The notes beneath the pieces are model-generated. The model made no database searches. It was given only the letters and a program-made list of their open reading frames with translations, and had not been told where the DNA came from. A DNA stretch of 64,000 nucleotides from CALBPI01 sp039815365 (lineage in GTDB: Bacteria; Pseudomonadota; Gammaproteobacteria; Steroidobacterales; Woeseiaceae). Within the stretch, counting starts at the first letter, position 1. Each line of letters begins with the position of its first letter. This document shows positions 35,382 to 43,043 of the stretch, piece after piece. The position numbers and the translations under genes were made by a program. The DNA is taken from contig JBCBZK010000003.1 of assembly GCA_039815365.1 (NCBI GenBank), positions 1 through 64,000 on the forward strand, read 5' to 3'.

Positions 35382-37094
35382 ATGGGTGCTTTTAAAGAGC
35401 CGCACGGCGGCAAACTGGTTGAACTGTATCTGCCTGAAGACAAGGCAGACGACGTCAAGGCGCAAGCCAAGGACTTCCCTTCCTGGGATCTGACATCGCG
35501 CCAGCTGTGCGATCTTGACCTCATGATGTGTGGCGCGTTCTCGCCACTCGAAGGCTTCCTGACCGAAGAAGACTACAACCGTGTGCGCGACGAGATGCGT
35601 CTGACGAGCGACGTGTTGTGGCCGATGCCGATTACATTGGACGTCAGCGAAGCGTTCGCTGAAACCATCAAGATTGGCGATACGGTTGCGCTGCGTGACG
35701 CTGAAGGCGTAATGCTTGCCGTCATCGACGTCAGCGACATCTGGACGCCGGACAAAGCGCTCGAAGCGGAACGCGTTTTTGGTAGCACCGATGAGAAACA
35801 CCCGGCTGTTGACTACCTGCTGAACCGCGCCGGCAACGTCTATGTCGGCGGTAAAGTCCGCGGTATCGAGCCGCCGACGTTCTACGACTTTAAACTACTG
35901 CGTGACACGCCGTCTGAATTGCGCGGTCGTTTCCGCAAGCTGGGTTGGCGTAAAGTTGTTGCGTTCCAGACACGTAACCCATTGCACCGTGCGCACCAGG
36001 AGCTCACCTTCCGCGCCGCACGCGAAGTCGAAGCGAACCTGCTGATTCAACCGGTTGTTGGCATGACCAAGCCGGGCGACATCGATCACTTCACACGCGT
36101 TCGCTGCTATGAGCACGTGCTGGATCAATATCCGGATCAAACCACAACACTAAGCCTTTTGAACCTTGCGATGCGTATGGCAGGCCCACGTGAAGCGATC
36201 TGGCATGCGTTGATTCGCAAGAACTACGGTTGCACACACTTCATCGTTGGTCGTGACCATGCCGGCCCTGGCGATGACTCAAACGGCAATCCGTTCTACG
36301 GCCCGTATGACGCACAAGATCTGTTCAAAGAGCATGAAGATGAAATGGACATCACGATGGTGCCGTTCAAAATGATGGTCTATGTCGAGAACAAAGCGGA
36401 GTACATGCCTGCTGATGACACGACACCAACAGACAAGGTTTTGAATCTGTCGGGCACAGAATTCCGCCGTCGTTTGCGCGAAGGTCTGGACATTCCAGAG
36501 TGGTTCTCATACCCGAAAGTGGTTGCTGAGCTGCGCAAGGCACATCCGCCGAAGAACAAGCAAGGCTTCACTGTGTTCTTTACCGGTCTGTCGGGCTCGG
36601 GTAAGTCGACAGTTGCGAACGCACTGATGACGAAGTTGCTTGAAAACGGCTCGCGCCCGGTCACGTTGCTGGACGGCGATGTGGTTCGCAAGAACTTGTC
36701 GAGCGAGCTGAGCTTTAGCAAGGAGCACCGCGACCTGAACATCCAGCGCATCGGTTACGTTGCGAGCGAAATCACCAAAAACGGTGGTATCGCGATCTGT
36801 GCGCCGATCGCGCCATACTCAGCAACACGCCGTCTGGTACGCGACATGATCGACCCATTGGGCGGCTTTGTTGAAGTGTTCGTCTCAACACCTATCGAGA
36901 CCTGTGAAGCACGCGATCGCAAAGGCCTGTATGCCAAGGCACGTGCTGGCTTGATCAAGGGTTTCACCGGTATTGATGATCCGTACGAGGCGCCACAAAA
37001 CGCCGAAGTCGACATCAACACGGCCGAACTCTCTGCTGATCTCGCGGCACACCGAGTATTGATTACGCTCGAGAAATTGGGATACATCAAATAA
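35382..37094 (+). CDS. sat: fused sulfate adenylyltransferase / adenylylsulfate kinase
   Basis: A 570-residue bifunctional enzyme: the N-terminal ATP sulfurylase (about 1-390) makes APS from sulfate and ATP, and the C-terminal APS kinase (about 395-570) makes PAPS. Sulfurylase motifs are QTRNPLHRAHQ (about 195-205) and VGRDHAGPG (about 289-297). The kinase has the P-loop TGLSGSGKSTVAN (about 400-412) and LDGDVVRKNL. The order Sat-CysC matches Aquifex-type and fungal enzymes and is opposite to animal PAPS synthase. AAGGAA precedes the ATG. Its stop overlaps the ppa start in TAATG, so the pyrophosphate it makes is removed by a coupled product. Confidence 0.94.
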   Translation: MGAFKEPHGGKLVELYLPEDKADDVKAQAKDFPSWDLTSRQLCDLDLMMCGAFSPLEGFLTEEDYNRVRDEMRLTSDVLWPMPITLDVSEAFAETIKIGDTVALRDAEGVMLAVIDVSDIWTPDKALEAERVFGSTDEKHPAVDYLLNRAGNVYVGGKVRGIEPPTFYDFKLLRDTPSELRGRFRKLGWRKVVAFQTRNPLHRAHQELTFRAAREVEANLLIQPVVGMTKPGDIDHFTRVRCYEHVLDQYPDQTTTLSLLNLAMRMAGPREAIWHALIRKNYGCTHFIVGRDHAGPGDDSNGNPFYGPYDAQDLFKEHEDEMDITMVPFKMMVYVENKAEYMPADDTTPTDKVLNLSGTEFRRRLREGLDIPEWFSYPKVVAELRKAHPPKNKQGFTVFFTGLSGSGKSTVANALMTKLLENGSRPVTLLDGDVVRKNLSSELSFSKEHRDLNIQRIGYVASEITKNGGIAICAPIAPYSATRRLVRDMIDPLGGFVEVFVSTPIETCEARDRKGLYAKARAGLIKGFTGIDDPYEAPQNAEVDINTAELSADLAAHRVLITLEKLGYIK

Positions 37095-37723
37095 TGTCTG
37101 ATAAAACACCTTACGCGTATCACCGACCGCATCCGTGGCACGGGCTTCGGCCCGGCCGCGAGGCGCCGGACAAGATCAACGTCTTTGTTGAAATGACGCC
37201 TTTCGACGCCGTGAAATACGAAATCGACAAAGAAACCGGTTTCATTCACGTCGATCGTCCGCAACGCACGACAGCGCAGATGCCCTGCCTCTACGGCTTT
37301 ATCCCGCAAACCTATTGCGCCGAAAAAGTCTGTGCGCTCAGCCCGCGTGCCGAGCGAGGTGATGGTGACCCTCTGGATATCTGCGTGTTGAGCGAACGTC
37401 CGATTAGTCGTGCAGAAATTACGCTGCGCGCCTGGGTTGTGGGCGGTTTAAAAATGGTCGACAAAGGCGAAGCTGACGACAAGATTATCGCGATTCTTGA
37501 AGGCGATTTCGTCCACGGGCATATTCGCGACATCAGCGACTTGCCAGAGATCAGCATCGAGCGCATCCAGCACTACTTCCAGACCTACAAGATGAAGCCG
37601 GGCAATACCGATGTGGTCGCAGGTCTTGAGCCTTACGGTCGCAAGCACGCGTGCGAAGTGATTGAAGCATCGCTGGAAGACTATCGCAGACACTTCGGCG
37701 ATCATCCTGCCTACACAGGCTAG
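37094..37723 (+). CDS. ppa: inorganic pyrophosphatase, family I
   Basis: A 209-residue soluble pyrophosphatase that splits PPi to phosphate. The family I metal site is GDGDPLDICVLSERP near residue 90, and KYEIDKETGFIHVDRP and YGFIPQTYC are conserved flanks. Its ATG shares one base with the sat stop (TAATG). ATP sulfurylase is strongly reversible, so hydrolysing its pyrophosphate drives APS formation; the coupling therefore makes biochemical sense. It would equally pull GlgC forward. It is followed by a strong terminator. It may be a specialised copy, as many genomes have another ppa. Confidence 0.92.
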   Translation: MSDKTPYAYHRPHPWHGLRPGREAPDKINVFVEMTPFDAVKYEIDKETGFIHVDRPQRTTAQMPCLYGFIPQTYCAEKVCALSPRAERGDGDPLDICVLSERPISRAEITLRAWVVGGLKMVDKGEADDKIIAILEGDFVHGHIRDISDLPEISIERIQHYFQTYKMKPGNTDVVAGLEPYGRKHACEVIEASLEDYRRHFGDHPAYTG

Positions 37724-37741
37724 TCAGCCAATCGCAGACTA

Positions 37742-37777
37742 AGCCCACCTGCCATTTTGGTAGGTGGGCTTTTTTTT
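37742..37777 (+). terminator. intrinsic terminator after ppa
   Basis: AGCCCACCTGCC and GGTAGGTGGGCT form a 12-base stem with one G-T pair around the loop ATTTT, followed by eight T. It starts 18 bases after the ppa stop and closes the sat-ppa operon. Confidence 0.95.
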
Positions 37778-37874
37778 GCTACCGAAACTGATTCCATTGA
37801 CGGGCAGAAATTCGCGAAAACCAGACGGTCGCAGTTTGCACCCGACAACCGCTCTCAGCGCCGAACATCGGCAT

Positions 37875-38489
37875 TCAGACGCCCCGATGAACGATCGACG
37901 TTAAGTATACGCGAGACTTTTCATTTGCAGGCATATCGCCCTCAAACTGGAATGTCTTGCCATTCATCGTAAAGCTGATCTCGATAGAGACCTTGCCACC
38001 GGGTACGTAAGGCACAGCCGGCAGGTCGCGTTGCTCGTATCGCGGATTATTTTGCATCCAGAAACTGTGTTGATACCCGGAAAGCAGAGTGACTGGTGGA
38101 TCATCAGCGATCCGGTAGGAGAACTTATGAATGTCGATGGTTTGGACATGGGAAGCGGGTCCGGATTCGGATCCCTTGTCTCGAATATGAATCTGAAAAT
38201 AGAGCTTTGAGTTCGCAACGTACTTCTTAAACACATCTCCTTTTTTGCTTAGTCGTTTCGGGAAACCTGCGGGATACGTGGAGATTGCGATTTCGCTGAG
38301 TCCATCCAAATCACGGACAAAGGGAGCGTACTCGTGATGTCTGACGCTGGTACATGCCGAAATGATCAAAATGCCTGAGATTGCCAGTAAGCTTCGGGCC
38401 GCTCGAACGAGACCAAGAAAAAACGACGATAAGAATCTGCGAACGCCCGGCTCGTGGTTTTCTATACTCTTATCTGAATCGATTTGCAC
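37875..38489 (-). CDS. putative lipoprotein of unknown function
   Basis: A 204-residue protein. A hydrophobic stretch (SLLAISGILIISAC) ends in a lipobox-like ISAC, so it is probably lipidated, though the charged segment before it is unusually long. The rest is a soluble beta-rich domain with KLYFQIHIRDKGSESGP and a C-terminal FQFEGDMPANEKSRVYLTSI. The start is GTG at 38489, because AAGGAG lies six bases upstream; the ORF also opens at another GTG eight codons earlier. No family is recognised. It stands alone between the ppa terminator and an SDR gene in a segment that looks accessory. Confidence 0.7.
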   Translation of the reverse strand: MQIDSDKSIENHEPGVRRFLSSFFLGLVRAARSLLAISGILIISACTSVRHHEYAPFVRDLDGLSEIAISTYPAGFPKRLSKKGDVFKKYVANSKLYFQIHIRDKGSESGPASHVQTIDIHKFSYRIADDPPVTLLSGYQHSFWMQNNPRYEQRDLPAVPYVPGGKVSIEISFTMNGKTFQFEGDMPANEKSRVYLTSIVHRGV

Positions 38490-38625
38490 CGATGTCTCCT
38501 TTCGGTCAGTCACCGTTGGGTGAACTATACAATTTGTTTCGCAACGATGGCCGGAAGTGACCCAAAGGAGCCGTTCGTCGCAGGGCGAAAATCACCGGCA
38601 TTCTGGGGTCGGAAGGCGATTGCGA

Positions 38626-39570
38626 CTACCAGCTCAGCGACGTCTTCTGCTCAGAGAGCGCCCAGAGCCGTTCCATAACCGCCTTGTCATAAGCATGGGC
38701 ATGCAGCGTACCTTGGCCGACCGGGCCAACAAATTCCATAAGCCCAGTCGGGCCATATAGCGCCCGCTGCTGCAAACCATCCTCGGTGGCACACATCACT
38801 TCCGGCCACGAACCTTTTTCCGCCGATTGCACCAATGGCAACAGCGACATGAGCTTGAAGGCGATCCGCGTCGCCAAGTTACCGCTGGTTGTGATGAGCG
38901 ATGTTCTCGAGGAGCCAGGGTGGCAGACGTAAACCTTGACGCTCGTATTGTTCGCCGCAGCCAGTTTGTCCTGTAGCTCGTAGGCAAACATCATCTGTGC
39001 AAGCTTGCTCTGCGAGTACGTGTTGTTCTGGTGGTAGTTCTTGTCCCAGTTCATATCGTCAAACTGGATAGTCTTAATCCCCATGTTGTAACCGAGGCTG
39101 CTCACGACCACGATACGGCCCTTCGATTCTTCGATCCGTTTGAAAAGCAGCCCGCACAGGAGGAAGTGACCGTAATGGTTCGTGCCAAGCATGCTTTCAA
39201 ATCCGTCTACGGTGAGTTTCTGGGTCGGCACCTGCGCGATGGCGGCGTTGCAGATGAGCGCGTCGACGCGGGGGACGATCTCCAAGACCTCCGCAGCTGC
39301 CTCTCTAACGGAATCCAGCACCGCCAGGTCCATACGTACGAAAGCGACATCAGCATCAGGACCAAATTCGTGTCTCAGGGTCGCTATAGCGGCTTTCGAC
39401 TTGTCCACGTTGCGATTCAGCATCACCACTTTTGCGCCTTTGGACAAGAACACCCGCGTCGCCTCGAAACCGGTACCTGCGTTGGCACCGGTAATGACAT
39501 ATGTTTTGCCTGCAAGGGAGTTGAGCCGTTCCGGCGTCCAGCCATTTGGACCAAATCTTCTGTCTTCCAT
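38626..39570 (-). CDS. short-chain dehydrogenase/reductase
   Basis: A 314-residue NAD(P)-dependent oxidoreductase of the retinol-dehydrogenase-like SDR group. Cofactor motif: VITGANAGTGFEATRVFL, the TGxxxGxG pattern near residues 24-31. ALICNAAIA replaces the usual NNAG. The catalytic serine lies in VVVSSLGYN, and the Tyr/Lys pair in NTYSQSKLAQMMFAYEL. The start at 39570 has GGAG upstream; a longer ORF adds 13 residues. It is divergent from an AraC gene across 167 bases, which suggests it is that regulator's target. The substrate is unknown, probably an aldehyde, ketone or hydrophobic alcohol. Confidence 0.88.
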   Translation of the reverse strand: MEDRRFGPNGWTPERLNSLAGKTYVITGANAGTGFEATRVFLSKGAKVVMLNRNVDKSKAAIATLRHEFGPDADVAFVRMDLAVLDSVREAAAEVLEIVPRVDALICNAAIAQVPTQKLTVDGFESMLGTNHYGHFLLCGLLFKRIEESKGRIVVVSSLGYNMGIKTIQFDDMNWDKNYHQNNTYSQSKLAQMMFAYELQDKLAAANNTSVKVYVCHPGSSRTSLITTSGNLATRIAFKLMSLLPLVQSAEKGSWPEVMCATEDGLQQRALYGPTGLMEFVGPVGQGTLHAHAYDKAVMERLWALSEQKTSLSW

Positions 39571-39656
39571 ATCAATGCTCCTGCCAGCGATGCCTGGTCG
39601 TTTTTGCAAGAGGTACGCCTCATGTGAAATAACAATAACTATTAAAAATGAGTCTT

Positions 39657-39689
39657 AATAGGCGAAATAATCTTTATTAATTGCCTATT
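39657..39689. promoter_or_regulatory. inverted repeat in the SDR/AraC divergent promoter
   Basis: AATAGGC (39657-39663) and GCCTATT (39683-39689) are perfect seven-base arms 19 bases apart, in an AT-rich gap between the divergent genes. A spacing of about two helical turns between arm centres suits binding of an AraC dimer. Confidence 0.45.
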
Positions 39690-39737
39690 TATATCATTTG
39701 CGTTGATTCGTGCATTTTGCGGTGCTACGTTGGAAAT

Positions 39738-40676
39738 ATGAGCAAGAACCGCATCAGGCAGCTTATTGAAGACCGCGTCAGCGAGGATCGCCTGGCGGAT
39801 ACCGGGGTGAAGGGAGTTCAGCTCTTCCGGGTTACTGACCCACATCGCTGCGCCCCCGCGGTCTACGAACCTTCCGTGGTGGCCGTCGTAAATGGGGCCA
39901 AAGAGGCTATATTGGATGGCGAGTTATACGTATACGACAGCAGCCAATACTTGTGCTGCACCATGTCGATGCCGGTGCAGGCGGGGACGCCCGCAGCATC
40001 GCCGGACAATCCCCTCCTTGGCGTATACATTTCACTGGATACTCGGGTGATGACCGAACTGGCCATAGAGATGGAGAACGCCACGGGTGCCATCCGAAAA
40101 CCGCAGAGCGGCCCGCTACCGAATGGGATTGCACTCGCTGATTGGGACGACGCATTCACTGAAGCACTGTTTCGGCTGCTGCAATTGGGGGGTAGTCCGA
40201 CGGATACGGCGGTACTTGGGGATGGTCGAGTTCGGGAGGTGTACTACGCCATATTGAATGGGGACGCGGGAGAATCCGCGAGGCGAGCGTTTGGAGTGGG
40301 CAATGAAATCGCACGAGTAATTGAGTACTTGTCTTCTCGCCTAGAAGGAACGGTGACAATCGAAGACATGGCGTCGCAGGTGGGGATGAGTCGGGCCGTC
40401 CTGCACCGCAAATTCAAGCAAGCTACAACGATGTCGCCTATCCAGTTTGTGAAGTCGATGCGGCTGAACAACGCTGCCATGAAAATTGCCGGAGGAATGA
40501 CAGTAAACGAAGCAGCCATGGAGGTCGGCTACGCGAGCTCCTCGCAATTTAGTCGAGAGTTCAAGCGCATGTATGGCGAGTCTCCGAAACAATGGGGCAA
40601 TTCCAGGCAATTATCCGCAAAACCGACGCTTAGGTACGCTCAGTTCTTTGACCAATTGCAGCGATCCCAGCTATAG
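39738..40676 (+). CDS. AraC family transcriptional regulator
   Basis: A 312-residue regulator. Residues about 10-190 form the AraC N-terminal domain of the YqhC type (AVYEPSVVAVVNGAKEAILD and MSMPVQAGTPAASPDNP), which is often paired with oxidoreductase targets. The C-terminal double helix-turn-helix (about 200-295) includes TIEDMASQVGMSRAVLHRKF and NEAAMEVGYASSSQFSREF. The start at 39738 is chosen because upstream residues do not fit the family; the ribosome site is weak. It probably activates the divergent SDR gene in response to an aldehyde or similar compound; this is inference from family and layout. Confidence 0.88.
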   Translation: MSKNRIRQLIEDRVSEDRLADTGVKGVQLFRVTDPHRCAPAVYEPSVVAVVNGAKEAILDGELYVYDSSQYLCCTMSMPVQAGTPAASPDNPLLGVYISLDTRVMTELAIEMENATGAIRKPQSGPLPNGIALADWDDAFTEALFRLLQLGGSPTDTAVLGDGRVREVYYAILNGDAGESARRAFGVGNEIARVIEYLSSRLEGTVTIEDMASQVGMSRAVLHRKFKQATTMSPIQFVKSMRLNNAAMKIAGGMTVNEAAMEVGYASSSQFSREFKRMYGESPKQWGNSRQLSAKPTLRYAQFFDQLQRSQL

Positions 40677-41060
40677 GGAAACCACAGTATTCGTTGCTGA
40701 GTGGCAACGAGGATTGCAGAACTTGTCTGCTCTCCCTTCAAGGTCACAGCGGCGACCTCTGACCTGGAATTGCCTGTCATGACCGTCCGCTCTTAGCCGA
40801 TTTCTGCCCATCGCCTAGGCAATTTGAAAACTAAACGAATGACCGCTGCTAGGCGAAAACGACCAGTCGGATACGACTTTGTCCGACCTTGTTAGAATGA
40901 AAAGATCTGAGCTGGCACGATTAGTCTTGTGATAGATGCCTTACGTAAACTGCGACAAAGAAAACCCGCGTACTGTGCAGCACGCGGGTCATTCAGGGAC
41001 CGGTTTATCTGAAAACGCACCGGTCGGCGCAACCCCCCTTACCCAGGGTCCAGCTATGGA
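40677..41060. other. gene-free interval between araC-type gene and subtilase gene
   Basis: This 384-base convergent gap holds no supported gene. It contains the minus-strand terminator of the subtilase operon (40957-40990). The segment 40870-40900 has promoter-like text (TTGTCCGACCTTGTTAGAAT) on the plus strand but no gene follows it. Confidence 0.6.
40957..40990 (-). terminator. intrinsic terminator of the subtilase operon
   Basis: On the minus strand, ACCCGCGT and ACGCGGGT form a perfect eight-base stem with a ten-base loop, followed by TTTCTTTG. It lies about 70 bases after the subtilase stop. Confidence 0.85.
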
Positions 41061-43043
41061 TCAGGGGTCGTCATTCAGATCAGCTTCGCCGACGCCTTCG
41101 AAGTCGAGCAACGAGCGTGCTTCAACCGTTTCGTCCGTCCACAGGAAGCCGCGAGCAAAGACTTCGTCGGTCCACAAGAACCCGCGCGCTTGCACTGTCT
41201 CGTCGGTCCACAGGAATCCCGTTGCATTGATCGACGAGTCTCCGCTCCCGCTGCCGTCAGACCAGTTGTCGCCGCCCTGATACAGGTAGCTGGCTGACCA
41301 ACGTGAATGCCCCCACAATGCGGCCGTGTCTTCAATCAGAATACCCTGATTGCCCTGGCCACGATTCGCCAGTGGCGACAATGCCGAGCGATACATGATG
41401 CCGGTCTCATTCAACGCCGCGTTGATATCAAGAACACCCGCGCCAGCCTCGATTGGCGATGCGTCAATCTTGCGTGCAGAGCGCATCAAGCGCGCTTTCA
41501 CCGTGTCCGGGGTAATTGACGGGTTCTTCTCGATCATCAGAGCAGCGGCAGCCGCAACTAAAGGCGTCGCCATACTGGTGCCGGACATCTCAAGATAGTT
41601 GTCCGCGCACGCCGTCGAGCGCGAGCACGGCTTGCGACGACCCGGCAGTGCGTTATCGAGGAATGTACCACCCTGCACTGACGCTACGACTTTGTTACCC
41701 GGCGCCAGAAGATCCGGCTTCATGACAAGGTCGCCCATCGACGGACCGCGTGACGAGAAGCTCGATACGTAGTCGTCGCTGTAGTTAGCGCCGGTGCCAT
41801 TCACGGATACCGATCCGACCGTGATCACTTTACGCGAGTTACCCGGGCTGTTGATCGTCATGTTGCCGTAGCGACCGTCATTACCCGCGGCAATGACAAC
41901 CACGATGCCAGCGTCCCACAGTTGTTCCACCGCGTGTACCAATGGATCCGTTGCGTAAGACTCTGTCACTTGCTTACCAAGCGAGAGGTTCACGACGCGG
42001 ATATTGAACGTATCGCCGTACTGCAATAACCAGTCAAGCCCAGCCATAACATCAGACATTGAGCCACTACCATCTGCGTTCAGAACCTGCAGCGACAGCA
42101 GTTTCGCGCCGGTGGCAACACCGCGGTAGTCAAGATGGCTGTTGTAACCGTCACCTGAAAGAATACCGGCGACATGCGTGCCGTGACCGAAGTTGTCCTG
42201 GCGCGCGTCAGCGTTCGCCGCAGCCAACTGATTGTTGCTATGCAGCGCCGGACGCGGATATCGGCCGTTCAGGAAATTGTACTGCAGCATGTTGCTATCA
42301 AGATCTGTGTGGTAGGCGACACCGGAATCCAGGATCGCGACGCCCACTTTCCAGCCATCCCAATGCAGATTCGGGTTGCCTGAGCGCGGCTGGTTTGCAG
42401 CGCGACGTGCGGTCTCTGACATTACATACACAGGCTCATCGAGCGACAACCAGTTAACCCGTGATGTATCAGCAAACCGTAAGACAGCGTCCGCCGGCAA
42501 ACGAATGGCGCGCATTCCTAGCCCATCAAAGCTGCGCGTCACTTCGCCGCCAAGCTCGGCGATGTATTCATCGTCGAACAGTTCTGGCTGCTGTGCGTAA
42601 TCCACGATCAGATCAACAGGGCCAGTACCACCGGCGGCAATGGCCGCGGCGACGGGTGCACTGATCTTATCGGTCGGCAACACACGCTCGGCACGCTTGT
42701 CGGAACGGCGCGTCGAGGCAGCGTCGCCGTTATTGTTGCCCGCAACAATGACGACCGATGCTTCACCCAGCACGATTGGCGTTGCGTCTGTACTGTCAGA
42801 CGTAGCGCCTTGCACGTCAGTTGCGAGCGATGCTGTTGCGGTAGGGCTTATCGCCGGCGCCGCTGCAGCTTGCACCACAACCGTGGATTCTGCGCTACCC
42901 GTCAGATGCGAGCTGACATGATTGCCTGAGAGAGCAATGATGACGAGCGCGGCCGACGAAAACGCAATATTGCTGAGTTTTCTTTTCATGGACTTGTCGC
43001 TTGATAGAGTAATGTTCTGATTCTGTTGGGAGAAGAAGCTCAT
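41061..43043 (-). CDS. exported S8 subtilisin-like peptidase with C-terminal GFLWTDE repeats
   Basis: A 660-residue secreted serine peptidase. An N-terminal extension and signal segment (about 20-50; IAFSSAALVIIALSG) precede a propeptide-like region (about 140-200). The catalytic triad is Asp239 (VAILDSGVAYH), His287 (NFGHGTHVAG) and Ser near residue 505 (MSGTSMATPLVAAA). The C-terminus has three tandem copies of GFLWTDExxxAR (609-643) and a short acidic tail. The start at 43043 has GGGAGG upstream and overlaps the stop of the upstream cyclase gene in ATGA, so the two are translationally coupled. No transmembrane C-terminal anchor or autotransporter is visible. The repeats may serve as a sorting or maturation tail; this is inference. 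Confidence 0.92.
   Translation of the reverse strand: MSFFSQQNQNITLSSDKSMKRKLSNIAFSSAALVIIALSGNHVSSHLTGSAESTVVVQAAAAPAISPTATASLATDVQGATSDSTDATPIVLGEASVVIVAGNNNGDAASTRRSDKRAERVLPTDKISAPVAAAIAAGGTGPVDLIVDYAQQPELFDDEYIAELGGEVTRSFDGLGMRAIRLPADAVLRFADTSRVNWLSLDEPVYVMSETARRAANQPRSGNPNLHWDGWKVGVAILDSGVAYHTDLDSNMLQYNFLNGRYPRPALHSNNQLAAANADARQDNFGHGTHVAGILSGDGYNSHLDYRGVATGAKLLSLQVLNADGSGSMSDVMAGLDWLLQYGDTFNIRVVNLSLGKQVTESYATDPLVHAVEQLWDAGIVVVIAAGNDGRYGNMTINSPGNSRKVITVGSVSVNGTGANYSDDYVSSFSSRGPSMGDLVMKPDLLAPGNKVVASVQGGTFLDNALPGRRKPCSRSTACADNYLEMSGTSMATPLVAAAAALMIEKNPSITPDTVKARLMRSARKIDASPIEAGAGVLDINAALNETGIMYRSALSPLANRGQGNQGILIEDTAALWGHSRWSASYLYQGGDNWSDGSGSGDSSINATGFLWTDETVQARGFLWTDEVFARGFLWTDETVEARSLLDFEGVGEADLNDDP
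41115..41219 (-). repeat. triple tandem repeat encoding GFLWTDE units
   Basis: Three in-frame units of 36, 33 and 36 bases encode GFLWTDETVQAR, GFLWTDEVFAR and GFLWTDETVEAR at residues 609-643 of the subtilase. The units are similar but not identical in DNA, so they have been kept by protein selection rather than arising very recently. Confidence 0.9.

Noticed and set aside
39031..39627. 198-residue plus-strand ORF in the SDR gene
   Set aside because: It is antisense to the SDR gene, which has a full set of catalytic motifs.
40573..40782. 69-residue plus-strand ORF overlapping the end of the AraC gene
   Set aside because: It overlaps the AraC HTH in another frame and lacks a ribosome site and motif.
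41115..41219. Short repeats considered as a CRISPR array
   Set aside because: The units are in-frame coding repeats of the subtilase with no spacers and no cas genes nearby.
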